From positions 1 to 49,712 of IMG/VR virus record IMGVR_UViG_3300028025_000958: 49,712 nucleotides of DNA; one strand, given 5' to 3'. The stretch is from a virus. A model generated the notes under the pieces. That model ran no database searches. It was given only the letters and a program-made list of their open reading frames with translations, and was not told the origin of the DNA. Shown piece after piece: positions 9,801 to 16,978 of the stretch. Position numbers and translations under genes: made by a program. Positions within the stretch are counted from its first letter, which is position 1. Each line of letters opens with the position of its first letter.

Positions 9801-10079
9801 GTGGTGAACAACCGTGTGGACTTCCGCAAAGGTTCTGCCGTTAACGGTGCTGGCGACGGACAGTCTGACGACATTCCAGCGTGGTTAGCTGACGGTGAGT
9901 ACGTTATGGATGCCGAATTGGTTTCCATGTTAGGTAACGGCTCAAACAAAGCTGGCGCAAAAGTTCTTGATAAATTCCGAGAAAACATTCGTGCTCACAA
10001 AAGAAGCGCACCTCTCGGTAAAATACCACCAAAGGCTAAATCACCTTTGAACTATCTGAAGGAGTCTATGAATGGCTGA
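6846..10079 (+). CDS. Very large repeat-rich virion protein
   Basis: This 1077-residue protein has several zones. The N-terminus is Arg/Gly-rich. Residues about 110-300 carry basic Ala/Lys/Pro/Thr tracts with VAAKTTTK and IPGTPKPPI repeats, like histone H1 tails. An acidic Asp/Gly/Thr region follows, with three copies of a WTDPETGLTWN unit (about residues 445-535). The last 140 residues are conserved in related phages: HYTFGRVMNP, GLGQGMKKGG, and GQSDDIPAWLADGEYVMDAE followed by LGNGSNKAGA. The final block occurs at the end of virion proteins in many environmental podoviruses. The basic tract could contact packaged DNA. A GG-containing DDGG/MKKGG motif recurs here and in other virion genes. 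Confidence 0.65.
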   Translation: MARTVRNPLELRTPVRTISSVMRNAPNKRFRPTELDFGDGRGDRGGRGGMGVRGGQDDFGNLTSVSRAPRETIASRAPVSEGVATPISRGTTTGAPAARVQTGTTRAPQASPKPAITSAIKKPAVAAKTTTPAAKPPVAAKTTTKTPVAAKTTTTKAPVAAKTTATKPVTTAKKPAVTPTKPATKPSSSLTSTLKKAAVAAGTAALVNKAVNKLTTPKTPVVKPPVIPGTPKPPIGKQPVIPGTPKPPITSIVKPAGIPTKGGVGIKPGGGAPTLKPPAGTKPPVVPKGSTAGATGALTEDQIQAELDRVRTETEGNVVPEGAVTNEDGSYSVTENGMINTYDKDGNIIGMEAVTDTTTDTTTDTTTGVDTTTGLTRSLTGGAGDTTVTGEDTSGMTDLGEGYFADASGNIYGADGNLMYTVGADGEYVDASASGATTTADETTWTDPETGLTWNMGEDGSWSQEGVSTEDVTSWTDPETGLTWNQGADGEWSQEGFDASAEDTTSWTDPETGLTWNQGADGEWSQEGFDASGEDYTLGDDGSGEDTYVADDEYVDDGTNYEEDAKGGSIRRKRHFDDGGYTGLGYGEDFGYSDTGEEVQDFQNVGYNYGEFDDPTMFAGDTSPYAGSMARNTYLSSASLPSPEGWPAGFVDNGDGTATYVDDDGSTMTIDADSNIVYVTDTEGNSFDSEGNTVDPANISSTSSTGGWNDNGDGTYSRWDGDQYVTVDGETNTELLRTDSEGNPVTAPVGSITSSGGGNKPSFATAAADAAVNQNQPDQTGILDSLLNAVRDNPGLAGGAVGALIASLMDQAESSESASPSQPVDISELTSFDPRTTDFGAGMVGGRTGTGSPIVSYSDYAEGYGDETPDDRLYSDLGISGWLREPDMNNYRDEEGNLLDQSGNLVDEYGYLLEDGDYEEAVPEEETAVEDAYEAEEEPAMAGGGTTHYTFGRVMNPADNLGLGQGMKKGGLSQAHTVHSHHTNPVVNNRVDFRKGSAVNGAGDGQSDDIPAWLADGEYVMDAELVSMLGNGSNKAGAKVLDKFRENIRAHKRSAPLGKIPPKAKSPLNYLKESMNG
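7212..7362 (+). repeat. In-frame tandem repeats encoding Lys/Ala/Pro/Thr tract
   Basis: Imperfect repeats of roughly 30-36 bases encode VAAKTTTK-like units within the 1077-residue virion protein. A second, separate pair nearby (about 7515-7590) encodes IPGTPKPPI. Synonymous differences between copies suggest older, selected duplications rather than an assembly artefact. Confidence 0.6.
8178..8450 (+). repeat. Three in-frame 90-96 base repeats (WTDPETGLTWN units)
   Basis: Copies begin at 8178, 8268 and 8364 and each encodes a unit starting WTDPETGLTWN and ending GEWSQEG or close to it. Copies two and three are the most alike. The unit is short, aromatic and acidic and has an OCRE- or bacterial-repeat-like look. 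It lies in the acidic centre of the large virion protein. Confidence 0.75.
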
Positions 10080-11070
10080 TCTATTCCAAGGCGCGGCACT
10101 GCCTGACGTAACAACAACAACGCAGTCGCAAGACACCGCCCCCCAGTTTTACACTGACTACCTACAAGACATTGCTAACTTAGGTCAAAGCGCCGTCCAA
10201 CAGGGCGGTGTGGCAGGCTTTAGCCCATTGCAACAGCAAGCCCTCCAGATGGCTCCCAATCTGGCTTTTTCAGGTACTGGCACATTAGGTCAAGCCAGCC
10301 AGATGCTCACGGGTGCAGGCGGTACAGCCGCTCCTGAGATTGTCGGCGGGTACATGAACCCCTATCAAGACTATGTGGTCGATGAAATGGGTCGCCTGAC
10401 ACAACGCAACGTGCAAGAAAACGTGCTTCCAGCATTGGGTGCGGCGGCGGCTGGTACTGGACAGTTTGGCTCACGTCGCCAACAGCAAGTCACTGGAAAC
10501 ACGCTTAGAGACATTCAGAGCGATTTATTGGGAAGACAGTACCAAGCCCTCAGCGGTGGTTACGACACAGCTACAAAAGCCGCTCAGAACGATTTACAGC
10601 GCCAATTGCAAGCTGGTCAGGGTTTGACTCAGTTAGGACAAGAGCAGTATCAGACAGGAACGGGTGGATTGACTACGCTGTTCAACATGGGTGCCAACGA
10701 GCAAAAGTTAGGTCAAGCCGCATTGGATTATCCAATGATTCAGGCTCAGAACTATGCCAAGTTGTTGCAGGGTCAGAACATCCCCGGCGGGTCAATCAAG
10801 CAAAGCACCGCGCCCGGTCAACAAGGTCAGTTTGGCATCAGCCCATTGGCTCAAATTGGTTCTTTGGGTTCTATCCTGTATTCTCTGTATTCGGGCGACC
10901 CTACTGCCGCCGCAAAGACAGCAACCACTGTTGGCGTACCTCAAAAGGCAGGCGGTGGTGCCGTAATGATGGCTGAGGGTGGCGGTCTGCAAGACGTTAT
11001 GCCAAACAATGCCGCATACCACGATGGTCAGGGTAATTATTACGACGAACACGGTTATTTGGTGGGGTAA
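10072..11070 (+). CDS. Internal virion / structural protein
   Basis: This 332-residue Gln/Gly/Ala-rich protein is largely alpha-helical. A recognisable central stretch contains GGYMNPYQDYVVDEMG, then AAAGTGQFGSRRQQQVTGN and GRQYQALSGGYDTA. I recall this block as common in environmental podoviruses, usually unannotated. A hydrophobic segment (SLGSILYSLYSG) and the GGGAVMMAEGGG motif lie near the C-terminus. GGAG stands seven bases before the ATG, and the start overlaps the end of the previous gene by 8 bases. It probably belongs to the ejected protein set. The role is inferred only from context. Confidence 0.65.
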   Translation: MADLFQGAALPDVTTTTQSQDTAPQFYTDYLQDIANLGQSAVQQGGVAGFSPLQQQALQMAPNLAFSGTGTLGQASQMLTGAGGTAAPEIVGGYMNPYQDYVVDEMGRLTQRNVQENVLPALGAAAAGTGQFGSRRQQQVTGNTLRDIQSDLLGRQYQALSGGYDTATKAAQNDLQRQLQAGQGLTQLGQEQYQTGTGGLTTLFNMGANEQKLGQAALDYPMIQAQNYAKLLQGQNIPGGSIKQSTAPGQQGQFGISPLAQIGSLGSILYSLYSGDPTAAAKTATTVGVPQKAGGGAVMMAEGGGLQDVMPNNAAYHDGQGNYYDEHGYLVG

Positions 11071-11073
11071 AGA

Positions 11074-12816
11074 ATGATTGCACAACAACCACAGGGCGGC
11101 TTGGGTCAAGTCTCCCAGCCACCACAGGCTAAACCAGCCGCTTTGCCACAGGGTAAGCCTGCGCAAAAAACAGATCAATCTGCTGATGCAGATCGCATTG
11201 CCGCTGAACAAATAACTGCTCAAGATGAACCGTTTGATGTCAACAAAGAAATTACGAACTTAAATAAGGGTCGTATGCAGTTGGATCAGCAGATTCAAAA
11301 AATGCAAGAGTCTTTAGCCAAACGCACAACCCTTCCCTATGATCCACGTTTTATGGCGTTAGGCGTTGGTTTGGCTCAACCTACAAAGACTGGTCAATTT
11401 GTTGAGTCTCTTGGTCAGGGCATGGGAGCATTCCAAAAAGCCACAACAGATGAAATGGCGCGTGAACAAGGTGTTGACACACAAAACCTTGACTTGATGA
11501 TGAAGCAACAGCAGTTGCGTCAAAAGCTGGCTGGTTCTGCAATGCTCCAAAACTTGGGTGGCGGTGCTCCTATGCCATCACAGGCACCTACTGGCGGCGC
11601 TCCTTTAGGTGGATTAGCGGTTCCTGCTGGTGGTGCTGGCGCTCCTCCAATGGGTGGTGGTATGCCCCCAAGTCGCCCCGGTCTCCCGACCACGGTCACA
11701 GGCTTTGCACCTATTGGTCGCAGAGAACTTGTCGCGGCTCAACAGATTGGTGACCCAGACACAGAAAAGTTTTTGTTCAACCTTCAGAAGGCTGAAGTCG
11801 AAGCCAAGAAAGCGGCTGACGCTGGATTCACTGAGGTTACTATTCCTTACAGCGACAAGAAGGTTAAGGTTCGCACTGAGGTGGCTGACGGTTTCTTTGA
11901 TGCCGCACGCCAAGCCGCCACTACTGGTAACGAGCAAATCCTAATTCGCTTTATGGCTGAAAACGGCATGATTGCCCCAACAGGCAAAAAGAATGCTCTG
12001 GGCAAAACAGAGTACGAGAGACCAAAAACAGAACTTGAATCAGCGCAGGAAAGAGAGCGCTTAACGCAAACCGAAAAAACTCGCGCTGAGTCTTCAGAAA
12101 AATCTGCAACCGATTTGAAAAATCGTGCATCTGTTGCTTTTGACAATCAGCAAACAGCCGCTGACATGATTTCGTATGCAAAGAACAACCCAGAGGTGTT
12201 CCGCCTGCTAAACACTGGTAAGACCAAAGATGTGGTTATGAAGGCATTGGGTGCTGGCATTCAAACTCCAAGCGGTTCTATCAATTTGCCAGTCAACATT
12301 CTCAAGCAACAAGGTCTTACAGACGATCAGATCGATACCTTGCAAATGTTTGCTCAGTCTGCCGCACAACTTAACATTCAGTTCCGCAAGACCATGCAGG
12401 GTCAGGGACAGATCACAGAGAAAGAAAGCCAACTTGCCGCAGAACTTGGCGCTATGCCAACCGACAGCGATGTTGTCATTCGACTTAAGTCTGAGTTGCT
12501 CATTGAGCGCTCTAAGTTTGACGACAAAGCATACGGTCAGTGGCTTGAGTACCGCAGGACTGGTAAGTCTTACGACGAGTATATGCACTCTGCTGAATAC
12601 AAAGCGCTCAAGGCTGACTACGCTGACACCCTCAAGAACATTCGCGAGGCTAATGCGGACTTGCTCAAAAAGAAGCCCAAGCCAGCGGTGGCTCCAACCA
12701 ATCCTAATGCAAGACCACCAGCTACGCCGTTGCCATCTACGGATTCGTCGGTGCCGCCCGGCTACATCCGAGACCCACAAACTCAAGTGATTCGCAAGAA
12801 ACGCGAAGGGGAGTGA
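11074..12816 (+). CDS. Internal virion protein, coiled-coil rich
   Basis: This 580-residue protein has a coiled-coil-like region near residues 50-80 (NLNKGRMQLDQQIQKMQESL). A Gly/Pro/Met-rich linker follows at about 160-210, then an extended helical C-terminal half with many Lys, Glu and Gln. The gene starts three bases after the previous stop and ends two bases before the next start, so it is part of one transcript with the ejection-protein genes. No enzymatic motif is visible. A role as a virion core or DNA-ejection component is inferred from size, composition and neighbours. Confidence 0.6.
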   Translation: MIAQQPQGGLGQVSQPPQAKPAALPQGKPAQKTDQSADADRIAAEQITAQDEPFDVNKEITNLNKGRMQLDQQIQKMQESLAKRTTLPYDPRFMALGVGLAQPTKTGQFVESLGQGMGAFQKATTDEMAREQGVDTQNLDLMMKQQQLRQKLAGSAMLQNLGGGAPMPSQAPTGGAPLGGLAVPAGGAGAPPMGGGMPPSRPGLPTTVTGFAPIGRRELVAAQQIGDPDTEKFLFNLQKAEVEAKKAADAGFTEVTIPYSDKKVKVRTEVADGFFDAARQAATTGNEQILIRFMAENGMIAPTGKKNALGKTEYERPKTELESAQERERLTQTEKTRAESSEKSATDLKNRASVAFDNQQTAADMISYAKNNPEVFRLLNTGKTKDVVMKALGAGIQTPSGSINLPVNILKQQGLTDDQIDTLQMFAQSAAQLNIQFRKTMQGQGQITEKESQLAAELGAMPTDSDVVIRLKSELLIERSKFDDKAYGQWLEYRRTGKSYDEYMHSAEYKALKADYADTLKNIREANADLLKKKPKPAVAPTNPNARPPATPLPSTDSSVPPGYIRDPQTQVIRKKREGE

Positions 12817-12817
12817 T

Positions 12818-14635
12818 ATGGCAAATGACCATGTAAAGATGTTTGCTGAGGAGTACGCTCCTATTGCCATACAGGTGAGCCAGAAAACAGGCATTGCTCC
12901 CTCTGTTCTTTTAGCGCAGTGGGGAATGGAAACTGACTACGGTCGCAAAGCTGTGGGACATTTCAACTTTGGCAACATCAAAGATATGTCTGGCGCTGGA
13001 ACACCAGCCACTGACAACAGAACTGGGTCAAGAGACAAGTACATCAACTTTGAAAGCCCAGAGGCTTTTGGTGACTACTACGCGCACATGATGCGCCGCC
13101 TATACCCCAATGCATTGAATGCAGGCACAGACATTTCCAAGTACGCAGAAGGTCTACGCTCAGGCATTAAGGGATCGTATGCAGAAGACGAGAATTATGA
13201 GGATGCAATCAGGGGTGCTCATAAAACCACTACAGGCTTCTACAAAGACCCAGAAGAGATTCCTACAGTCAAACCAATGACCGAGGCAGAGCGCATCAAA
13301 CAAGATCGCCTAGACGCTGGAACAACTGATGAACCGCCCAAGCCAGAACCAAAAGAAACTATTGACCCAGCTACTGGTGCGCTTGCGGGTGCTGGTTTTT
13401 CTGCATTAGGTCAGATTCCTTTTGATCCGCAAATGCCCGCTAAGGCTCCAGACCTTAGTTCGCTTCAGGATGCGGCAAAAAAAGCCAAGGTTCGCGCAGA
13501 CATTGCCGAGCAACGACTGCAACAGCGCATGAGTAGCACAACACCAATTGCTGGTGGCACAGACCTTGACGCGCTAGAAGCTGAGTACAAGCGGACGCAG
13601 TTCTTTTTAAAGTATGCCGAAGAGGACTTACAGAAGGCTGTAAACGCTCAGAAGGCAAAGATGCCACCTACCATAGCACCAGCCACTCCAAACGTCCCAC
13701 AAGGCGTTTCTGCGGCTCCTGAGACCCCTTCTATCATTACCGATCCTAACCAACCATCGGCAGATCAGCATACCCGTGCCATTCAAGGCACGACTGTAGA
13801 TGATGTGACAGGACGCGCACGCCAAACAACCTACAACGAGCGCACCTCTCAAATTGCTCGAAATGCGGCTAACCAACAGCAAGTTTTGCAAGCCCTTGGT
13901 CAGCAGGGTCTTGTTGACCCTAACAAGGCTTTTGCATTGACTGAAGGTATCAGCGGTTCAACACCTAGCGGTGTGATGGTTAGCCCTGACCTTGCTGGTG
14001 AACGTCAACAGCAGGCAGAACTTGAGCAACGCATGGCTGACGACAAAGCCGCGCAGGAAAGATTAGCCCAGCAAGAAGAGATGCAACGGCTAAAAAATGA
14101 AAAGGCTCTTGCGGCTCAACAAAACACTCAAGCACAAAAGGCATTTGAACAAGCGCAAAAAGCTAAAGCGTCTGGTGTTACACGCGCACAGACTGCCGCA
14201 GAGACAGCCGCTGATCGATACGCCGCCGCTCAAGCAGATGTAGCTTCTGGTCGTAAATTGGCAAAGACAGCGCCGGGCATGGTGACGCGCCCCCTTGAAG
14301 TTACGGGTGTAAAGTCTGGCAAAGCAGGCATAGCAACCCGCGCAGGCATTGGTGCAATTGGTGGTCTACAAGCCGCTAGGGGTATCAATGAACTAGCCAA
14401 TATGCCAATTGAAGAATTACTCAAAAGATATCAAGCTGGTGAGCGCAGTCCTGAGTTGCTTGCGGCTATCCAGAAAGTGGCTGGTGCGGGTGCTCAAACT
14501 GGTTTTGGTGCGGCGGCTACCGTGCCAGTGATTGGCCCTAGAACCGCACGCATCAAAGGTGCTGGTGCAATCGGTACAGGTTTAATGGGAGCCTACGAAG
14601 GCTACAAGGCTCTGACAGAAAAAGAGCCGCAATGA
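12818..14635 (+). CDS. Virion-associated peptidoglycan hydrolase (GH73-like) with long helical tail
   Basis: Residues about 8-150 of this 605-residue protein resemble the glucosaminidase (GH73, FlgJ-like) fold. SQKTGIAPSVLLAQWGMETD carries the likely catalytic Glu38, followed by FNFGNIK and the later FESPEAFGDYYAHMM, all typical of the family. Such domains cut the glycan strand. In a virion protein they open the cell wall locally during DNA entry. The rest is Gln/Ala/Lys-rich helix (about 380-500) and a Gly/Ala-rich hydrophobic C-terminus that may contact the membrane. It is the last gene of the rightward virion operon, before a strong terminator. No separate endolysin gene is apparent, so a role in lysis cannot be excluded. 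Confidence 0.75.
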   Translation: MANDHVKMFAEEYAPIAIQVSQKTGIAPSVLLAQWGMETDYGRKAVGHFNFGNIKDMSGAGTPATDNRTGSRDKYINFESPEAFGDYYAHMMRRLYPNALNAGTDISKYAEGLRSGIKGSYAEDENYEDAIRGAHKTTTGFYKDPEEIPTVKPMTEAERIKQDRLDAGTTDEPPKPEPKETIDPATGALAGAGFSALGQIPFDPQMPAKAPDLSSLQDAAKKAKVRADIAEQRLQQRMSSTTPIAGGTDLDALEAEYKRTQFFLKYAEEDLQKAVNAQKAKMPPTIAPATPNVPQGVSAAPETPSIITDPNQPSADQHTRAIQGTTVDDVTGRARQTTYNERTSQIARNAANQQQVLQALGQQGLVDPNKAFALTEGISGSTPSGVMVSPDLAGERQQQAELEQRMADDKAAQERLAQQEEMQRLKNEKALAAQQNTQAQKAFEQAQKAKASGVTRAQTAAETAADRYAAAQADVASGRKLAKTAPGMVTRPLEVTGVKSGKAGIATRAGIGAIGGLQAARGINELANMPIEELLKRYQAGERSPELLAAIQKVAGAGAQTGFGAAATVPVIGPRTARIKGAGAIGTGLMGAYEGYKALTEKEPQ

Positions 14636-14669
14636 TTGTCATTTGAGGAGCAGTTGCCACTCTCCTTTT

Positions 14670-14696
14670 AGCCCCCCTAAGACGGGGGCTTTTTTT
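14670..14696 (+). terminator. Intrinsic terminator after the ejection-protein operon
   Basis: A seven-base stem, AGCCCCC at 14670-14676 paired with GGGGGCT at 14684-14690, has a seven-base loop and is followed by a T run to 14696. It closes the rightward operon 35 bases after the hydrolase stop and meets the leftward operon tail. The opposite strand lacks a T run, so it is probably one-directional. Confidence 0.9.
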
Positions 14697-14877
14697 ATGC
14701 TGAACCACCAGTGGTGTAAAGCAACAACTGGGTTTGAAAGAAACTTTCTTTGGCCTCTTCAAACCCGTCGTCGTAACCTCGTTCGTAAGCCTCTTCCAAG
14801 GCTTTTAGAATTTCGGCTTCTGATTGCTCAGTGCTTTCCCAACCTCTCGGTTCATATCGCTTACGATCTGTACGCAT
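14695..14877 (-). CDS. Small acidic hypothetical protein
   Basis: This 60-residue charged protein is helical, with ILKALEEAYERGYDDGFEEA in the middle. GAGGGAG lies eight bases upstream of the ATG, which supports it as a gene. Its first 73 bases overlap the upstream gene in another frame, longer than the usual 4-8 base overlaps of this genome. It is the last gene of the leftward operon and stops inside the T run of the opposing terminator. Function unknown. Confidence 0.6.
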   Translation of the reverse strand: MRTDRKRYEPRGWESTEQSEAEILKALEEAYERGYDDGFEEAKESFFQTQLLLYTTGGSA

Positions 14878-15029
14878 CTTAGGTGCTCCCTCATTGCAAT
14901 CGTAGGCGTTACATATGCTTCAATTTTATGGGCAAACTGAATGATGTCTAGGTCGTCTGCATAGATTGCGTCGGGCAATTTTTCGTCGCAGTAAAAATAG
15001 ACTTGTTTGATTTCTTCTTCACTTAACAT
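14805..15029 (-). CDS. Small conserved phage protein
   Basis: This 74-residue protein (start MLSEEEIKQVYFYCDEK, then IIQFAHKIEAYVTP) resembles short conserved proteins I recall from early regions of related phages. GAGG lies seven bases before the ATG. It starts seven bases after the exonuclease stop and overlaps the next gene by 73 bases. Function unknown. Co-transcription with the exonuclease and SSB-like genes suggests a replication or recombination context. Confidence 0.7.
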   Translation of the reverse strand: MLSEEEIKQVYFYCDEKLPDAIYADDLDIIQFAHKIEAYVTPTIAMREHLRCVQIVSDMNREVGKALSNQKPKF

Positions 15030-15036
15030 TGATACC

Positions 15037-15807
15037 TCATTGATGTTGATTTTTAAGTTGCCAGAAAGATAGCAGGTGCATGAACATATCGAACCCGCGA
15101 CTCAAGTCCTCGGCTGACCATTCTTTGACGACGACCAGACCTTCAACATTGCGGGACACAAATACGTTCGCACACCGTGCATGGGGGATACCTAAACCAA
15201 CTCGATATGCCGAGAGTTGCATAAGGTGTTCGTCATAGGCGTCGACCTTTGCAGGGTCGGTGAACTCTTTAGTTTTGATGTCAATGACGGCGTTAAGGGT
15301 GCCAGCGCAAAATAGATCGCACTTACCTCCAAAACCCGCCTCGTGTGCAAATGAACGCTCGGAAATCCAAACGGCTTCTCCGAAGTGCTCAGTGATTGCT
15401 TTGACACAGGCTGTAACACTCTCTTGGTGTCTTCCTGTAGGTGTATCTTCATAATGTCCTTGAATCGATGCATGGATAGCAGTTCCCGCATCCGCCGCAG
15501 ACCGACCCTGTTCTTTGGAATCGTTGATGATTCGGTCGATGTATTCCTTTTCAGGTTCGTCTGGGCGGCGGGGAAGGGTTAGCGCCGCATAAAGAACTTG
15601 TTGTTGCATCCAAGCCAGCAGAGCGGGTTTAGCGGCAACATTGAGCACCGTCGTGACCGAGGGTACCAAGTTCATCTTGCGTGCGTCACGCAGGGTTGTA
15701 TTGCGCTGACCGCCCTTAGCGGCTTCAACGGTGTATTGCGGAGCACCCTCGCGGGTGTACCAATGATTGCTCTCACTTGCGCGAGGTGATGATACTGTTA
15801 ACGTCAT
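15037..15807 (-). CDS. PD-(D/E)XK superfamily exonuclease (RecB/Cas4-like)
   Basis: This 256-residue protein has the active-site layout of PD-(D/E)XK nucleases: Asp164 in FGGKCDLF, then Asp176 and Lys178 in AVIDIKTKE. A QLSAY motif (Gln197, Tyr201) follows, typical of the RecB/Cas4 branch. An SVTTVL motif near residue 50 fits the same phage group. Phage members process DNA ends in recombination or degrade host DNA. ATG at 15807 has GGAAG upstream and is preferred to a TTG two codons earlier. It follows the SSB-like gene, a pairing common in phage recombination modules. No annealase is visible nearby. Confidence 0.85.
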   Translation of the reverse strand: MTLTVSSPRASESNHWYTREGAPQYTVEAAKGGQRNTTLRDARKMNLVPSVTTVLNVAAKPALLAWMQQQVLYAALTLPRRPDEPEKEYIDRIINDSKEQGRSAADAGTAIHASIQGHYEDTPTGRHQESVTACVKAITEHFGEAVWISERSFAHEAGFGGKCDLFCAGTLNAVIDIKTKEFTDPAKVDAYDEHLMQLSAYRVGLGIPHARCANVFVSRNVEGLVVVKEWSAEDLSRGFDMFMHLLSFWQLKNQHQ

Positions 15808-15822
15808 TGACAATCTTCCGTT

Positions 15823-16467
15823 TTAAAAGGGGATGTCACTGTCCATGTCATCAAAACCAGAACTTGGTGCTTGCTTTGGTGTAGGCAGTATCTTTTTGTT
15901 CCACTCAGGAGTAGATTGAATCTTCTCTTTGATTTTGTTTCCAAAGGTCTCAAACAATGCCATGTCTGGATTCTCTAAATCAAAAATCTTCAACTCGTTG
16001 TGACCCTCTGGCAGACCAGCTTTTTTGATCTGTGAGGACACTGGGTTGATGCTAGAAATGTTGGTGTACTCGTTGCCGTCGTTACCCTGCTCTTTGACAA
16101 CAGACAACATAGCCCAAACACCCAATACATTTTTGAGTTGAAACCCTTTGAGTTCTTCAGGCGTAAATGCGCGTGAACGCCAGTTTTCGAGTTCCTGCCG
16201 CAGAATAGCATTCTCACCAAGGCTGGCGGTGAAGTTCTTGCTGATAGACATTGGCTCACCCTTGTCGGTCACAATCGGATTGCCGTCAGCATCCTCGCTG
16301 TGAACCTCAAACTGCAACATAACTTTTGGCTGTTGCTTGGTCTGACCCTTCCAAGTGGTGGATTGCGTACCCATGTCAACGATGCGGTAGCACCGTGCTA
16401 GGTGCATACCAGACGGTACGGGTTTAAAGGTAGATGCTCCACCCGATGCTTTCACTGTTAGTCCCAT
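15823..16467 (-). CDS. Single-stranded DNA-binding-like protein
   Basis: This 214-residue protein ends in DDMDSDIPF, an acidic tail with terminal aromatic residue. Such tails in SSB proteins recruit repair and replication partners. The body is beta-rich and predicted to be OB-like (residues 20-130, with MHLARCYRIVDMG and PKVMLQFEV), and similar phage proteins are annotated as DUF669 or SSB-like from memory. It lies upstream of the exonuclease in the same operon, as expected for a recombination partner. Its ATG overlaps the stop of the 59-residue gene by one base (TAATG), so translation is probably coupled. Confidence 0.7.
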   Translation of the reverse strand: MGLTVKASGGASTFKPVPSGMHLARCYRIVDMGTQSTTWKGQTKQQPKVMLQFEVHSEDADGNPIVTDKGEPMSISKNFTASLGENAILRQELENWRSRAFTPEELKGFQLKNVLGVWAMLSVVKEQGNDGNEYTNISSINPVSSQIKKAGLPEGHNELKIFDLENPDMALFETFGNKIKEKIQSTPEWNKKILPTPKQAPSSGFDDMDSDIPF

Positions 16468-16646
16468 TATTCGCTCCTTGAAATTGAAATGGTCTCTAGT
16501 TTCACTGTTGGCGTTCTAGGCACCCCACATTCACTGCGGATGATGTCCCAGTCAGCCCCTGTAGCAATACCCGCCTCAGCCCGTAAAAGGGCGTCCTCGA
16601 GCATTTGCATTCTTTCAAGCATTGCTTGTTCGTATTCGCTGTCCAT
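16467..16646 (-). CDS. 59-residue small protein at the head of the leftward operon
   Basis: Reading leftward from 16646 gives a 59-residue protein (start MDSEYEQAMLERMQMLEDAL). It has a helical, Met/Glu-rich N-terminus and a C-terminus ending SISRSE. The stop and the next ATG share a base. No strong Shine-Dalgarno precedes it. It begins about 30 bases after the leftward promoter -10 box. No function is recognised. Confidence 0.65.
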   Translation of the reverse strand: MDSEYEQAMLERMQMLEDALLRAEAGIATGADWDIIRSECGVPRTPTVKLETISISRSE

Positions 16647-16662
16647 AATTGTTCACGGTTAG

Positions 16663-16693
16663 GTTAAACACACCGCACTGTACCATGTTTAAC
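16663..16693. promoter_or_regulatory. Inverted repeat GTTAAAC/GTTTAAC, candidate Cro operator
   Basis: GTTAAAC (16663-16669) and its exact reverse complement GTTTAAC (16687-16693) are 24 bases apart centre to centre. The second copy sits between the -35 and -10 boxes of both divergent promoters. Another GTTAAC lies at 16743-16748, just before the Cro-like gene. Binding by the Cro-like protein would repress both directions. This is inferred from position. Confidence 0.5.
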
Positions 16694-16705
16694 TTGATCG
16701 TACAA
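16677..16705 (-). promoter_or_regulatory. Leftward promoter for the SSB/exonuclease operon
   Basis: On the minus strand TTGTAC (16705-16700) and TACAGT (16682-16677) are separated by 17 bases, close to the sigma-70 optimum. It faces the 59-residue gene and shares nearly all of its DNA with the rightward promoter. Confidence 0.6.
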
Positions 16706-16706
16706 T
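16678..16706 (+). promoter_or_regulatory. Rightward early promoter for cro and replication genes
   Basis: CTGTAC (16678-16683) and TACAAT (16701-16706) are 17 bases apart, with GTTTAAC in the spacer. The 119-base gap between divergent genes holds no other good pair. The first rightward gene begins at 16766. Confidence 0.6.
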
Positions 16707-16765
16707 ACCACTTGCACAAATATTTTTTTGGTGTAAGATGACGTTAACTTAACAAAAGGAGTCGC

Positions 16766-16978
16766 ATGACATTAACCGAATACTTTAACGATAAACCAAG
16801 GGGTGCCAAGGTCGCGTTAGCCAAGACTCTAGGCATCAGCAAAACATGGCTATCACTAATCATCAGTGGGCGATACCTGCCTAGCCCTGAACTGGCTCGA
16901 GACATCGAAGCGAATACTGGCAGAAAAGTGAAGAGGGCTGATCTCAGACCCGACATATTTGGAAAGACAGCGAAATGA
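16766..16978 (+). CDS. Cro/YdaS-like DNA-binding regulator
   Basis: This 70-residue protein has a helix-turn-helix at residues about 15-40 (VALAKTLGISKTWLSLIISG). The pattern ALAKxLGIS...LS.ISGRY.PSPELA...E...G is typical of the YdaS/Cro group of toxin-like or Cro-like repressors. AAAGGAG lies before the ATG. It is the first gene rightward of the divergent control region and overlaps the next gene by four bases. It probably binds the GTTTAA-containing sites nearby. There is no CI partner or integrase in the window, which argues for control of lytic timing rather than lysogeny. Confidence 0.8.
   Translation: MTLTEYFNDKPRGAKVALAKTLGISKTWLSLIISGRYLPSPELARDIEANTGRKVKRADLRPDIFGKTAK

Noticed and set aside
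12251-12790. Same-strand alternate frame of 179 codons inside the virion gene at 11074
   Set aside because: Rich in Ser, Leu, Cys and Arg like a frame shadow, no start signal, no recognisable motif.
12208-12894. Antisense frame of 228 codons across the end of the coiled-coil virion gene
   Set aside because: It lies opposite a clear sense gene. Its composition is odd (many Trp, Cys, Arg and Leu) and no ribosome site or operon context supports it.
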